Program-made: the position numbers and the translations under genes | Part shown: positions 50,788 through 60,195 of the stretch, piece by piece | Layout: each line of letters opens with the position of its first letter | Position numbering within the stretch: position 1 is the first letter of the stretch | NCBI RefSeq assembly: GCF_031679605.1 | Contig: NZ_CP117522.1 | Location: 2,604,001 to 2,668,000 of the forward strand | Direction of reading: 5' to 3' | DNA: 64,000 bases | Source of the DNA: Streptomyces luomodiensis | GTDB taxonomy: Bacteria > Actinomycetota > Actinomycetes > Streptomycetales > Streptomycetaceae | Notes under the pieces: model-generated | Told to the model about the DNA's origin: nothing | The model's input: only the letters and a program-made list of their open reading frames with translations | Databases searched by the model: none

Positions 50788-51248
50788 GCGGTCTTCCCTC
50801 CGGCGGTCTCACCCAGTGCCTGTGCCGTCGCGTCCTTCCACGCCATCCAGCTCAGCAGCGCGCATTTCACACGGGCCGGGTACTTGGAGACACCGGCGAA
50901 CGCGATCGCGTCCTCCAGCACCTCCTCCATGGCGTCGTCCGGCTCGGCCCGGCCCTTGGACTGCATCAGCTCCAGAAAGGTCTCCTGGATCTTGCGGGCC
51001 TCGGCCAGCTCCTTGCCGACCAGCAGTTCATTGAGCACGGAGGCGCTGGCCTGGCTGATGGAACAGCCCTGGCCCTCGTAACTCACGTCCTCGATGGTGT
51101 CGCCGTCAAGCCGAACCCGCAGCGTGATCTCGTCACCGCAGGTCGGATTGACATGGTGGACCTCTGCGTCGCCGTCCCGCAGCCCCCGCCCGTGGGGGTT
51201 CTTGTAGTGGTCCAGGATCACGTCCTGGTACATCGAATCCAGCTTCAC
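50784..51248 (-). CDS. sufU: SufU iron-sulfur scaffold/sulfur relay protein
   Basis: Protein of 154 aa. KLDSMYQDVILDHYKNPHGRG is the start, then NPTCGDEITLRV (Cys-x-Asp), EGQGCSISQASASVL and KCALLSWMAWKDA supply the conserved Cys ligands for zinc and sulfur transfer. SufU activates SufS in Gram-positive organisms. GTG 51248 start; 11 bp after the sufS stop. Confidence 0.95.
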   Translation of the reverse strand: MKLDSMYQDVILDHYKNPHGRGLRDGDAEVHHVNPTCGDEITLRVRLDGDTIEDVSYEGQGCSISQASASVLNELLVGKELAEARKIQETFLELMQSKGRAEPDDAMEEVLEDAIAFAGVSKYPARVKCALLSWMAWKDATAQALGETAGGKTA

Positions 51249-51259
51249 GCGGCACGCCC

Positions 51260-52516
51260 CTACCCGAAGAAGTTCCGTACGTGCTCCAGGCCCTCCACCA
51301 AGGCGTCGACCTCGGCCGGCGTGGAGTACAGATAGAACGACGCCCGGGTGGTCGCCGGAATTCCGTAGCGCAGGCAGACCGGGCGGGCGCAGTGGTGGCC
51401 GACCCGGACCGCGATGCCCTGCTCGTCGAGCACCTGGCCCACGTCGTGGGGGTGGATGTCGCCGAGCGTGAAGGAGATCGTGGCGCCGCGCTCCTCGGCC
51501 GTGGTGGGGCCGATGATGCGCAGCTCGGGCACCTCCAGGAGCCTGCCGACCGCGTAGTGCGTGAGGGCGTGCTCATGGCGGGTGATGTTGTCCATGCCGA
51601 TCGAGGTGAGGTAGTCCACGGCCGCGCCGAGGCCGACGGCCTGGGCGATCGGGGGCGTACCGGCCTCGAACTTGTGCGGCGCCGGGGCGTAGGTGGACGA
51701 GTGCATCGAGACGGTCTCGATCATCTCGCCGCCGCCGAGGAACGGAGGCAGGTCCTCCAGCAGCTCCTGGCGGCCCCACAGCACCCCGATACCGGTCGGA
51801 CCGCACATCTTGTGGCCGGTGAAGGCCACGAAGTCGGCCTGGAGCGCCTGCACGTCCAGCGCCATGTGCGGGGCGGCCTGGGAGGCGTCGATCACCACGA
51901 GGGCGCCGACGTCCTGGGCGCGGCGGACGATCGCCTCGACCGGGTTGACCGTGCCGAGGATGTTGGAGACCAGCACGAACGAGACGACCTTGGTCTTCTC
52001 GGTGATGATCTGCTCGATCTCCGACAGGTCGAGCCGGCCGTCCTCGGTGAGGCCGAACCACTTCAGCTTCGCGCCGGTGCGCTGCGAGAGCAGCTGCCAC
52101 GGAACGATGTTGGAGTGGTGCTCCATCTCGGTGATGACGATCTCGGTGTCCTGGTCCACCCGGTAGGGCTCATCGGCCCAGCCGAGCATGTTGGCGACCA
52201 GGTTCAGCGACTCCGAGGCGTTCTTGGTGAAGATCACCTCGTCGCGGCTGGGAGCGTTGATGAAGGCGGCGACCTTGTCGCGGGCGCCCTCGTACAGCGC
52301 CGTGGCCTCCTCGGCGAGCACATGGACGCCGCGGTGCACATTGGCGTTGGAGCGCTCGTAGTAGTCGTTCAGCACGTCCAGCACCTGGCGCGGCTTCTGC
52401 GAAGTCGCCGCGTTGTCCAGGTAGACGAGCTTCTTGTCGTCGTGGACGGCACGGTCCAGGATCGGGAAATCCTTGCGGATCGCCTCGGTGTCGAGGAGGC
52501 CCGGCAGCTGTGTCAC
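51260..52516 (-). CDS. sufS: SufS cysteine desulfurase
   Basis: PLP enzyme of 418 aa that mobilises sulfur from cysteine. Motifs: LVYLDNAATSQKPRQVLDVL, EMEHHSNIVPWQLL (PLP-stacking His), VVIDASQAAPH (PLP Asp), VAFTGHKMCGPTGIGVLWG (Schiff-base Lys) and RVGHHCARPVCLRYGI (catalytic Cys). GTG 52516 overlaps the sufC stop. Typical group II (SufS) length. Confidence 0.96.
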   Translation of the reverse strand: MTQLPGLLDTEAIRKDFPILDRAVHDDKKLVYLDNAATSQKPRQVLDVLNDYYERSNANVHRGVHVLAEEATALYEGARDKVAAFINAPSRDEVIFTKNASESLNLVANMLGWADEPYRVDQDTEIVITEMEHHSNIVPWQLLSQRTGAKLKWFGLTEDGRLDLSEIEQIITEKTKVVSFVLVSNILGTVNPVEAIVRRAQDVGALVVIDASQAAPHMALDVQALQADFVAFTGHKMCGPTGIGVLWGRQELLEDLPPFLGGGEMIETVSMHSSTYAPAPHKFEAGTPPIAQAVGLGAAVDYLTSIGMDNITRHEHALTHYAVGRLLEVPELRIIGPTTAEERGATISFTLGDIHPHDVGQVLDEQGIAVRVGHHCARPVCLRYGIPATTRASFYLYSTPAEVDALVEGLEHVRNFFG

Positions 52517-53277
52517 TCGGACGCGCCTCCCTTCACGTACGCCTCGTAGCCCTCTTCTTCGAGCTTGTCGGCGAGCTCGGGGCCGCCGGATTCGGCGATC
52601 CGGCCGGCCGCGAACACGTGCACGTGGTCGGGCTTGATGTAGCGCAGGATGCGGGTGTAGTGGGTGATCAGCAGGGTGCCGACCTGGCCCGACTCACGGA
52701 CGCGGTTGACGCCCTCGGAGACCACCCGCAACGCGTCGACGTCGAGGCCGGAGTCGGTCTCGTCGAGGATGGCGATGGCCGGCTTCAGCAGCTCCAGCTG
52801 GAGGATCTCGTGGCGCTTCTTCTCACCGCCGGAGAAGCCCTCGTTCACGTTCCGCTCGGCGAAGGAGGGGTCGATCTGGAGGCGCTCCATGGTCTCCTTG
52901 ACCTCCTTCACCCAGGTGCGCAGCTTGGGCGCCTCGCCGCGGATCGCGGTGGCGGAGGTGCGCAGGAAGTTGGAGACGGAGACGCCGGGCACCTCGACCG
53001 GGTACTGCATGGCGAGGAAGACACCGGCGCGGGCGCGCTCGTCGACGGACATCGCGAGCACGTCCTCGCCGTCCAGCGTCACGGTGCCGCCGGTGATCGT
53101 GTACTTCGGGTGACCGGCGAGCGAGTAGGCCAGGGTGGACTTGCCGGAGCCGTTGGGGCCCATGATGGCGTGCGTCTCGCCCTGCTTCACGGTCAGGTCG
53201 ACACCGCGCAGGATCTCGCGGGGACCGCCCTCGGCGTCGACGGAAACGTGCAGGTCGTGGATCTCAAGCGTGGCCAT
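52513..53277 (-). CDS. sufC: SufC ABC-type ATPase
   Basis: ATPase of 254 aa of the SufBC2D complex. MATLEIHDLHVSV is the start (ATG 53277). Walker A is MGPNGSGKSTLAYSLAGH, the signature motif FSGGEKKRHEIL, Walker B AIAILDETDSGLDVD, and the H-loop LLITHYTRIL. It lies 7 bp after the Rieske-type gene. The signature matches SufC more than importer ATPases. Confidence 0.96.
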   Translation of the reverse strand: MATLEIHDLHVSVDAEGGPREILRGVDLTVKQGETHAIMGPNGSGKSTLAYSLAGHPKYTITGGTVTLDGEDVLAMSVDERARAGVFLAMQYPVEVPGVSVSNFLRTSATAIRGEAPKLRTWVKEVKETMERLQIDPSFAERNVNEGFSGGEKKRHEILQLELLKPAIAILDETDSGLDVDALRVVSEGVNRVRESGQVGTLLITHYTRILRYIKPDHVHVFAAGRIAESGGPELADKLEEEGYEAYVKGGASE

Positions 53278-53284
53278 GGGTGCC

Positions 53285-53608
53285 TCAGGACTCCTGGGTG
53301 ACGGAGACGAGCACATCGTCCCCTTCGATCTTTACGGGGTATACGGGGACCGGGCGCGTGGCGGGGAGGCCGGACGGCTTGCCGGTGCGCAGGTCGAAGC
53401 TGGAGCCGTGCAGCCAGCACTCGATCTGGCAGTCCTCCACCTCGCCCTCGGACAGCGAGACGTTCGCATGCGAGCAGATGTCGTTGACCGCGAACACCTC
53501 GCCCTCGGTGCGCACGAGAGCGATGGGCACGCCCTCGAGCTCCACCCGCTTGGGGGTGTCCTCCTCGAGTTCGTCCAGCGCGCAGGCGCGTACGAAGGTG
53601 TTGGTCAT
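53285..53608 (-). CDS. Rieske-type [2Fe-2S] ferredoxin of the suf operon
   Basis: Protein of 107 aa. Iron-sulfur ligands are in ICSHANVSLSEG (Cys-x-His) and CWLHGSSFDLRTGKPSG (Cys-x2-His). Similar to the non-haem dioxygenase ferredoxin subunit (NdoA/BphF-like). ATG 53608 overlaps the sufD stop. Placement within suf is typical of actinomycetes; it may supply electrons for cluster assembly or be an early client. Confidence 0.94.
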   Translation of the reverse strand: MTNTFVRACALDELEEDTPKRVELEGVPIALVRTEGEVFAVNDICSHANVSLSEGEVEDCQIECWLHGSSFDLRTGKPSGLPATRPVPVYPVKIEGDDVLVSVTQES

Positions 53609-54774
53609 CCTACGGACGCCTCCAGCTCGGCCTCGATCTTGGCGATGAGCCGCTCCTCCAGCTCGGGAATCCCGATCTGCTGGACGAGCTCGGCGAAGAA
53701 GCCGCGGACCACCAGACGGCGGGCCTCATCGGCCGGGATGCCGCGCGCCATCAGGTAGAACAGCTGCTCGTCCTCGAAGCGGCCGGTCGCGCTCGCGTGA
53801 CCGGCGCCGACGATCTCGCCGGTCTCGATCTCCAGGTTCGGCACCGAGTCGACGCGGGCGCCGTCGGTGAGGACCAGGTTGCGGTTGAGCTCGTAGGTGT
53901 CGGTGCCCTCCGCGGCGGCCCGGATCAGCACATCGCCGATCCACACCGCGTGCGCCTCCGCGCCCTGGAGCGCGCCCTTGTAGGCGACGTTGCTGCGGCA
54001 GTGCGGGGTGTCGTGGTCGATGAAGAGCCGGTGCTCCTGGTGCTGGCCGTTGTCGGTGAAGTACACGCCGTAGAGCTCGGCCTCGCCGCCCGGGGCGCCG
54101 TAGACGACGCGCGGGTGGAGCCGCACCAGGTCGCCGCCGAATGTGACGACCACGGACTTGAAGGTGGCGTCCCGGCCGACCAGCGCGGTGTGCTGACCGG
54201 CGTGGACCGCGGTGTCGTCCCAGTCCTGGACGGAGACCACGGTGAGCTTGGCGCCGTCGCCGATCAGGTACTCCACATTGGCGGCGAGCGTGGCGTCACC
54301 GGTGTGGTCGATGACCACGACCGCCTCGGCGAAGGCGCCGACCTCGACCACCTGGTGGCCGAAGGCGGTGCCGCCCTCGCCGTGCACGGCGATCCGCACC
54401 GGCTCGGTGAGCACCGTCTCCTTGGGCACGGAGACGACCGACGCCTTCTCGAAGGAGCTGTACGCCTGGGCCGCCACCCGGTCCACCGGCTTGCCGGCCT
54501 TCCCCAGGCGTGCGTCGTCACGGCCCACGGTCTCGACCGTGACGCCCTCGGGGGCGGTCACCTCGACCTTGACGCCGCCGTCGGCGACAGCCGTGCCGTC
54601 GTGGAGACCGCGCAGCCGCTCCAGCGGCGTGAACCGCCAGTCCTCCTCGCGGCCATGGGGCACCGGGAAGTCGGCCACGTCGTACGACGCGGGCGCGCTC
54701 ACCCGGGCGTCGGTGGGCTGGCCCACCTGGATGACGCCGTCCGTGGTGGATCCGGCCGGGATGGTTTCAGCCAT
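53605..54774 (-). CDS. sufD: SufD iron-sulfur scaffold subunit
   Basis: Protein of 389 aa, beta-helix. FPVPHGREEDWRFTPLERLRGL is the N-terminal motif, DHDTPHCRSNVAYKGALQG contains the conserved His and Cys, and GHASATGRFEDEQLFYLMARGIPADEARRLVVRGFF is the family's C-terminal signature. It associates with SufB and SufC. It is 99 bp downstream of sufB on the same strand. Confidence 0.96.
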   Translation of the reverse strand: MAETIPAGSTTDGVIQVGQPTDARVSAPASYDVADFPVPHGREEDWRFTPLERLRGLHDGTAVADGGVKVEVTAPEGVTVETVGRDDARLGKAGKPVDRVAAQAYSSFEKASVVSVPKETVLTEPVRIAVHGEGGTAFGHQVVEVGAFAEAVVVIDHTGDATLAANVEYLIGDGAKLTVVSVQDWDDTAVHAGQHTALVGRDATFKSVVVTFGGDLVRLHPRVVYGAPGGEAELYGVYFTDNGQHQEHRLFIDHDTPHCRSNVAYKGALQGAEAHAVWIGDVLIRAAAEGTDTYELNRNLVLTDGARVDSVPNLEIETGEIVGAGHASATGRFEDEQLFYLMARGIPADEARRLVVRGFFAELVQQIGIPELEERLIAKIEAELEASVG

Positions 54775-54873
54775 GGCTGTCGTACTGCTCTCTTTCTGCC
54801 TGATGGGCCTGAACGGGGTGCCCGGGGGCGGGGGCCGATGGTGCCCCCGCCGGGGCGGGAAGGGGTGGTGGCG

Positions 54874-56295
54874 TCAGCCGACCGCGCCCTCCATCTGCAG
54901 CTCGATCAGCCGGTTGAGCTCCAGCGCGTACTCCATGGGCAGCTCGCGCGCGATCGGCTCGACGAAGCCGCGCACGATCATCGCCATGGCCTCGTCCTCG
55001 GACAGCCCGCGGCTCATGAGGTAGAAGAGCTGGTCGTCGCTGACCTTGGAGACGGTCGCCTCATGGCCCATGGAGACGTCGTCCTCGCGGACGTCCACAT
55101 ACGGGTAGGTGTCCGACCGCGAGACCGTGTCGACCAGCAGGGCGTCGCACAGCACATTGGACTTGGAGCCCTCGGCGCCCTCGCCGATCTCGATCAGACC
55201 GCGGTAGGAGGTGCGGCCGCCGCCGCGCGCCACCGACTTGGAGACGATGTTCGACGAGGTGTGGGGCGCCATGTGCACCATCTTGGCGCCGGCGTCCTGG
55301 TGCTGGCCCTCGCCCGCGAAGGCGATGGACAGGGTCTCGCCCTTGGCGTGCTCACCCATCAGGTAGACGGCGGGGTACTTCATGGTCACCTTGGAGCCGA
55401 TGTTGCCGTCGACCCACTCCATGGTCGCGCCCTCGTAGGCCACGGCGCGCTTGGTGACCAGGTTGTAGACGTTGTTCGACCAGTTCTGGATGGTCGTGTA
55501 GCGGCAGCGGGCGCCCTTCTTGACGATGATCTCGACGACCGCGGAGTGCAGCGAGTCCGACTTGTAGATCGGCGCGGTGCAGCCCTCGACGTAGTGGACG
55601 TACGCGTCCTCGTCGACGATGATCAGCGTCCGCTCGAACTGGCCCATGTTCTCGGTGTTGATCCGGAAGTAGGCCTGCAGCGGGATCTCCACGTGCACGC
55701 CCTTCGGCACGTAGATGAACGAGCCGCCGGACCAGACCGCCGTGTTCAGCGAGGCGAACTTGTTGTCGCCCGCGGGGATCACCGAGCCGAAGTACTCCTT
55801 GAACAGCTCCGGGTGCTCCCGCAGACCGGTGTCGGTGTCGAGGAAGATGACGCCCTGCTCCTCGAGGTCCTCACGGATCTTGTGGTAGACGACCTCGGAC
55901 TCGTACTGGGCGGCGACACCGGCGACCAGCCGCTGCTTCTCGGCCTCCGGGATGCCCAGCTTGTCGTAGGTGTTCTTGATGTCCTCGGGCAGCTCCTCCC
56001 AGGAGGCGGCCTGCTGCTCGGTGGAGCGGACGAAGTACTTGATGTTGTCGAAGTCGATACCCGACAGATCCGAGCCCCAGGTGGGCATGGGCTTCTTGTC
56101 GAAGAGCCTCAGCCCCTTGAGGCGGAGCTTGAGCATCCACTCCGGCTCGGACTTCTTCGCCGAGATGTCGCGTACGACCTCCTCGGAGAGGCCGCGCTTG
56201 GCCGAGGCGCCGGCCACGTCGGAGTCGGCCCAGCCGTACTCGTAGTTGCCCAGACCCTCGAGCTCGGGGTGAGCGGTCTCCGTGGGGAGAGTCAT
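54874..56295 (-). CDS. sufB: SufB iron-sulfur scaffold subunit
   Basis: Core scaffold of 473 aa. [64 protein letters not shown] (sulfur-accepting region) and [28 protein letters not shown] are diagnostic. ATG 56295 overlaps the sufR stop (56292-56295). Typical length. Confidence 0.97.
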   Translation of the reverse strand: MTLPTETAHPELEGLGNYEYGWADSDVAGASAKRGLSEEVVRDISAKKSEPEWMLKLRLKGLRLFDKKPMPTWGSDLSGIDFDNIKYFVRSTEQQAASWEELPEDIKNTYDKLGIPEAEKQRLVAGVAAQYESEVVYHKIREDLEEQGVIFLDTDTGLREHPELFKEYFGSVIPAGDNKFASLNTAVWSGGSFIYVPKGVHVEIPLQAYFRINTENMGQFERTLIIVDEDAYVHYVEGCTAPIYKSDSLHSAVVEIIVKKGARCRYTTIQNWSNNVYNLVTKRAVAYEGATMEWVDGNIGSKVTMKYPAVYLMGEHAKGETLSIAFAGEGQHQDAGAKMVHMAPHTSSNIVSKSVARGGGRTSYRGLIEIGEGAEGSKSNVLCDALLVDTVSRSDTYPYVDVREDDVSMGHEATVSKVSDDQLFYLMSRGLSEDEAMAMIVRGFVEPIARELPMEYALELNRLIELQMEGAVG

Positions 56296-57092
56296 TCGGA
56301 ATTCCTCCCGGCCGTGCTGGCAGATGCGGTGGTGGTCTTGGTGGTGCTGGTGTCGGTCTTCTCGACCTTGCCGGTCTTCGGAATGAACGTCGTGCACACC
56401 CCGTCGCCATGGGCGATGGTGGCCAGACGCTGCACATGGGTTCCGAGCAGCTGGGAGAAGACCTCGGTCTCCGCCTCACACAGCTGCGGATATCGCTCGG
56501 CTGCGTGGGCGACCGGGCAGTGGTGCTGGCAGAGCTGTTCGCCGACCGGCGCGCTGCGCGCCGTAGCAGCGTACCCGTCCGCGGAGAGTGCGCCTGCGAG
56601 CGCCTCGGTGCGGCGGCCGGGGGCGGCGGCCTCGACGGCGCCGCGGTACCTCTCCGCCTGGGCGGCGAGCCTGGCGCGGGCGAACGCCGCGACCGCGGCA
56701 CGGCCCGCCTCGCCGCCTCCGGCGCTCTGCTCGATCCAGTGCAGGGCGTCGACGGCGAGCTTGTCGTAGGCCTGGTCGAAGGCGTCGCGACCGCAGTCGG
56801 TGAGCGCGAAGACCTTGGCCGGGCGGCCGCGCCCCCGCGCCCCGTACACCCTCTTCTCGCGGGGCTCGACGACGCCGTCGGCGACGAGGGTGTCCAGGTG
56901 GCGGCGGACGGCCGCCTGGGTCAGCTCCAGCCGCAGGGCGAGCTCCGCCGCGGTGGAGGGACCGTGGTCGAGGATCGAGCGCGCCACCCGGTTGCGGGTG
57001 CCGTGCTGCTCTTCCGGCGCTGACGCGGGCACGCCAGTCCGCGCGGCCGCTTCGGCCGCGCGTCCGTTCGGAGCGTCGCTCGCGTATTTCAC
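56292..57092 (-). CDS. sufR: SufR-like iron-sulfur regulator (ArsR/MarR-like wHTH)
   Basis: Regulator of 266 aa at the head of the suf operon. The winged helix lies at about 30-90 ([44 protein letters not shown] and [19 protein letters not shown]). The C-terminal part carries the cluster-binding cysteines in [22 protein letters not shown] (C-x3-C-x13-C). SufR-type proteins hold a cluster and repress suf when it is intact. GTG 57092 is used, as the upstream extension runs through the promoter. CAAC-N6-GTTG at 57092-57105 overlaps the start and may be its operator. A Ser/Thr/Lys-rich tail ends the protein. Confidence 0.92.
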   Translation of the reverse strand: MKYASDAPNGRAAEAAARTGVPASAPEEQHGTRNRVARSILDHGPSTAAELALRLELTQAAVRRHLDTLVADGVVEPREKRVYGARGRGRPAKVFALTDCGRDAFDQAYDKLAVDALHWIEQSAGGGEAGRAAVAAFARARLAAQAERYRGAVEAAAPGRRTEALAGALSADGYAATARSAPVGEQLCQHHCPVAHAAERYPQLCEAETEVFSQLLGTHVQRLATIAHGDGVCTTFIPKTGKVEKTDTSTTKTTTASASTAGRNSE

Positions 57093-57162
57093 AACGCCAT
57101 TGTTGCGTAATTCTCCGGCGAAGGACAACCGAGGGGATCGCCGGTTCCGGTGGAGTACGTCA

Positions 57163-57178
57163 CTTAGGCACACCTAAG
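57163..57178. promoter_or_regulatory. Iron box (DmdR/IdeR type) upstream of suf
   Basis: CTTAGGCACACCTAAG is a near-perfect palindrome matching the TTAGGNNNNCCTAA-type box bound by DmdR/IdeR iron repressors in actinomycetes, 71 bp upstream of the sufR start. It would couple suf to iron supply. The wider gap 57093-57410 (318 bp) has no gene. Confidence 0.8.
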
Positions 57179-57410
57179 CCCCGAACGGCCCTGGACCATC
57201 GTTTCACCTGCTGCTTCACCTGCCGCCCCGCCCGCGCCGCCACCTGGGCCGCGGGCACGGCGCGCCGCTCACCGCCGGTCACCTCCGACGCGGGGCACGG
57301 CGCCCGGGATTCCGGCCGCCGCCACCGGATGCGCGCGCCGGACCGGCGGGCACCGTCGCTTTCCGGCCCTGCCGCCCGCGGCGGGCCCCGCGATTCGTAG
57401 ACTGCCGAGC

Positions 57411-58337
57411 ATGCGAGAAGAGCCCGCGGTCGACATCGTCGGCCTGGTCAAGCGGTACGGCCCGAAGACCGCGGTCGACGGGCTCGACCTGTCCGTCGAC
57501 CGGGGCACCGTGACCGCCGTCCTCGGACCCAACGGAGCCGGTAAGACCACCACCGTCGAGACCTGTGAGGGGTACCGCCGCCCCGACGCGGGCACGGTCC
57601 GGATACTCGGGCTCGACCCGGTCGCGGACGCCTCGGCACTGCGACCGCGGGTCGGGGTGATGCTCCAGTCCGGAGGCGTTTATTCCGGCGCGCGGGCAGA
57701 AGAGATGCTGCGCCACACCGCCTCACTGCACGCGCATCCGGTGGACGTCGGTCTGCTGATCGAACGGCTCGGCCTCGGCTCCTGCGGCCGGACCCCCTAC
57801 CGGCGGCTCTCCGGGGGCCAGCAGCAGCGGCTCGCGCTCGCCATGGCCGTCGTCGGCCGCCCCGAGCTTGTCTTCCTCGACGAGCCGACCGCCGGACTCG
57901 ATCCGCAGGCCCGCCGTGCCACCTGGGACCTCGTCCGCGATCTGCGGGGCGACGGCGTCACCGTGGTGCTGACCACGCACTACATGGAGGAGGCCGAGCA
58001 GCTCGCCGACGATGTGGCGATCATCGACGGCGGCAAGGTGATCGCCCAGGGCAGCCCGGAGGAGCTGTGCCGCGGCGGCGCCGAGAACACCCTGCGCTTC
58101 ACCGGCCGCCCCGCACTCGACCTGGCCTCGCTCCTCAAGGCGCTGCCGGCCGACTCCACGGCCTCCGAGCTGACGCCCGGCTCGTACCGCGTCACCGGCA
58201 AGGTCAACCCCCAGATGCTGGCCACCGTCACGTCCTGGTGCGCGCAGAACGGTGTGCTGCCGGACCGGATCTCGGTCGAACGGCACACCCTTGAGGACGT
58301 CTTCCTGGAGCTCACCGGTAAGGAGCTGCGAGCGTGA
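57411..58337 (+). CDS. ABC exporter ATPase
   Basis: Protein of 308 aa. Walker A is LGPNGAGKTTTVETCEGY, Q-loop GVMLQSGGVY, signature LSGGQQQRLALAMAVVG, Walker B LVFLDEPTAGLDPQ, H-loop VLTTHYMEEAE. The C-terminal 80 residues match the daunorubicin-type exporter (DrrA) extension. Four-base overlap with the permease gene. Substrate is unknown. Confidence 0.93.
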   Translation: MREEPAVDIVGLVKRYGPKTAVDGLDLSVDRGTVTAVLGPNGAGKTTTVETCEGYRRPDAGTVRILGLDPVADASALRPRVGVMLQSGGVYSGARAEEMLRHTASLHAHPVDVGLLIERLGLGSCGRTPYRRLSGGQQQRLALAMAVVGRPELVFLDEPTAGLDPQARRATWDLVRDLRGDGVTVVLTTHYMEEAEQLADDVAIIDGGKVIAQGSPEELCRGGAENTLRFTGRPALDLASLLKALPADSTASELTPGSYRVTGKVNPQMLATVTSWCAQNGVLPDRISVERHTLEDVFLELTGKELRA

Positions 58338-59107
58338 CCGCCACGGGCACTTTCCTCCCCAGGCCGGGGGCGGCCCCGCTCCCGGCGATGATCCGCGCGC
58401 AGGCCGCGCTGGAGACCCGGATGCTGCTGCGCAACGGCGAGCAGCTGCTGCTGACCGTCGTCATCCCGTCGCTGCTGCTGGTGCTCTTCAGCACCGTCGA
58501 CATCGTCGACACGGGCGCGGACGGCAGCGCGGTGGACTTCCTGGCGCCCGGTGTGCTGGCGCTGGCCGTGCTGTCCACGGCGTTCACCGGACAGGCCATC
58601 GCCACCGGCTTCGAGCGGCGCTACGGCGTGCTGAAGCGGCTCGCCGTCTCGCCCCTGCCGCGGTGGGGCCTGATGACCGCCAAGACCTGCGCGGTGCTGG
58701 TCACCGAGGTGCTGCAGATCGTGCTGCTGACCGCGATCGCGCTGGCCCTCGGCTGGTCGCCGCACGGCGACCCGCTCTCCGTGGCGCTGCTGCTGATCCT
58801 CGGCACGGCGGCGTTCTCCGGCCTCGGGCTGCTGATGGCGGGCACCCTGAAGGCCGAGGCGACCCTGGCCGCCGCCAATCTGGTCTTCCTGCTGCTGCTG
58901 GTGGGCGGCGGGGTGATCGTGTCGCTGGACAAGTTCCCCGGCGCCGTGCGGGGCGTACTGGAGCTGCTGCCGATCTCGGCGCTCTCGGGCGGGCTGCGGG
59001 ACGTGCTCCAGGACGGGGGCGGGATGCCGTGGCGGGATCTGGCGATCCTGGCGGTGTGGGCGGTGCTGGGGCTGGGCGCGGCCGCGCGCCTCTTCCGCTG
59101 GGAGTGA
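58334..59107 (+). CDS. ABC-2-type permease
   Basis: Membrane subunit of 257 aa with six helices: QLLLTVVIPSLLLVLFSTVD, FLAPGVLALAVLSTAFTGQAIATGFERRYGVLKRLAVSPLPRW (the family EAA-like segment), VLQIVLLTAIALALGW, and IAGTLKA-like. GTG 58334 overlaps the ATPase stop. Together they form an exporter, conserved between suf and ctaA in streptomycetes. Confidence 0.92.
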   Translation: MTATGTFLPRPGAAPLPAMIRAQAALETRMLLRNGEQLLLTVVIPSLLLVLFSTVDIVDTGADGSAVDFLAPGVLALAVLSTAFTGQAIATGFERRYGVLKRLAVSPLPRWGLMTAKTCAVLVTEVLQIVLLTAIALALGWSPHGDPLSVALLLILGTAAFSGLGLLMAGTLKAEATLAAANLVFLLLLVGGGVIVSLDKFPGAVRGVLELLPISALSGGLRDVLQDGGGMPWRDLAILAVWAVLGLGAAARLFRWE

Positions 59108-59202
59108 CCCCGGACTCCCTCTGGTCTGCGCTGTGACCTGGGGCTTTACCGAAAGACAACCCCTCGTGAAAAGCTGCACAAGCGGCGGCCTACGATGGGC
59201 CC

Positions 59203-60195
59203 GTGCCGAATTCGCTGAATCCGCTGGAGCTGATCGCCCGGCGCTGGCAGCCCTCCGCGCGCTTCGTGGAGCGGGCCGCGCTGGCCACCGTGGTGATGGC
59301 CGTGGTCATCGTCGTGACCGGAGGCGCGGTCCGGCTCACCGAGTCCGGGCTGGGCTGTGACACCTGGCCCAAATGCACCTCCGGCAGCCTGACGCCGACC
59401 TCCGACATGGGCATCCACGGCGCCATCGAGTTCACCAACCGCATGCTGACGTACGTCCTGTGCGTCTTCGTCGGCGTGCTGATCATCGCCGCGCGGGCCC
59501 GCACCCCGGTGCGCCGCTCCCTCACCCGGCTCGGCTGGACACAGTTCTGGATCGTGATGGGCAACGCCGTCGTCGGCGGCATCGTGGTCCTCACCGGGCT
59601 CAACCCGTACATCGTCAGCTCGCACTTCCTGCTGTCCTCCGCGCTGCTCACGGTCGCGATGGTGGTCTGGCAGCGGGCCCGCGAGGGAGACGCCGAGCCA
59701 CGCGATCTGGTCGCCCGCCCGGTGCGCCAGCTGACCTGGCTGCTGGTCGGCGCGACCCTCGCGCTGATCCTGATCGGCACCGTGGTCACCGGGGCCGGAC
59801 CGCACGCGGGCGACGCCCGGGAGGTGCACCGGATCCCGCTGAACTGGCAGGAGATCACCCAGCTGCACGTGGACTTCGTCTACATCGTGCTGGGCCTCAC
59901 CGTCGCCCTGTGGTTCACGCTGCGGGCCGTGAAGGCCCCCGCCGCCCAGCGCCGGACGGTCCTGGAGCTCCTCGTCGTGCTGCTCCTCCAGGGCGTGGTC
60001 GGGTACGTGCAGTACTTCACCCATCTGCCCGAGGTGATCGTCGGCCTCCATATGTTCGGCTCCTGCCTGGTGTGGATCGCGGCCCTGCGGGTGCTGCTCG
60101 GCCAGCGCGAGCGCGCCGCGCTCCCGGCGTCCCCGCCCAGCCCCACGGGCGGCCACGAGGCCGTTCAGCCCGAGCCGGCCGCGTCCAGCCGGTAG
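59203..60195 (+). CDS. ctaA: Haem A synthase
   Basis: COX15/CtaA-family membrane enzyme of 330 aa with eight helices. It oxidises the haem O methyl group to give haem A for cytochrome aa3. VVIVVTGGAVRLTESGLGC, WPKCTSG and GAIEFTNRMLTYVL hold conserved Glu, Cys and His; LHVDFVYIVLGLTVALW and YFTHLPEVIVGLHMFGSC carry further His. GTG 59203 start. Its 3' end overlaps the convergent amidohydrolase gene by 31 bp. Confidence 0.95.
   Translation: MPNSLNPLELIARRWQPSARFVERAALATVVMAVVIVVTGGAVRLTESGLGCDTWPKCTSGSLTPTSDMGIHGAIEFTNRMLTYVLCVFVGVLIIAARARTPVRRSLTRLGWTQFWIVMGNAVVGGIVVLTGLNPYIVSSHFLLSSALLTVAMVVWQRAREGDAEPRDLVARPVRQLTWLLVGATLALILIGTVVTGAGPHAGDAREVHRIPLNWQEITQLHVDFVYIVLGLTVALWFTLRAVKAPAAQRRTVLELLVVLLLQGVVGYVQYFTHLPEVIVGLHMFGSCLVWIAALRVLLGQRERAALPASPPSPTGGHEAVQPEPAASSR

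Noticed and set aside
53797..56769. 990-codon open frame on the + strand across sufD, sufB and sufR
   Set aside because: It is antisense to unmistakable suf genes; high G+C at third positions leaves long open shadows. Composition is low complexity and has no family motifs.
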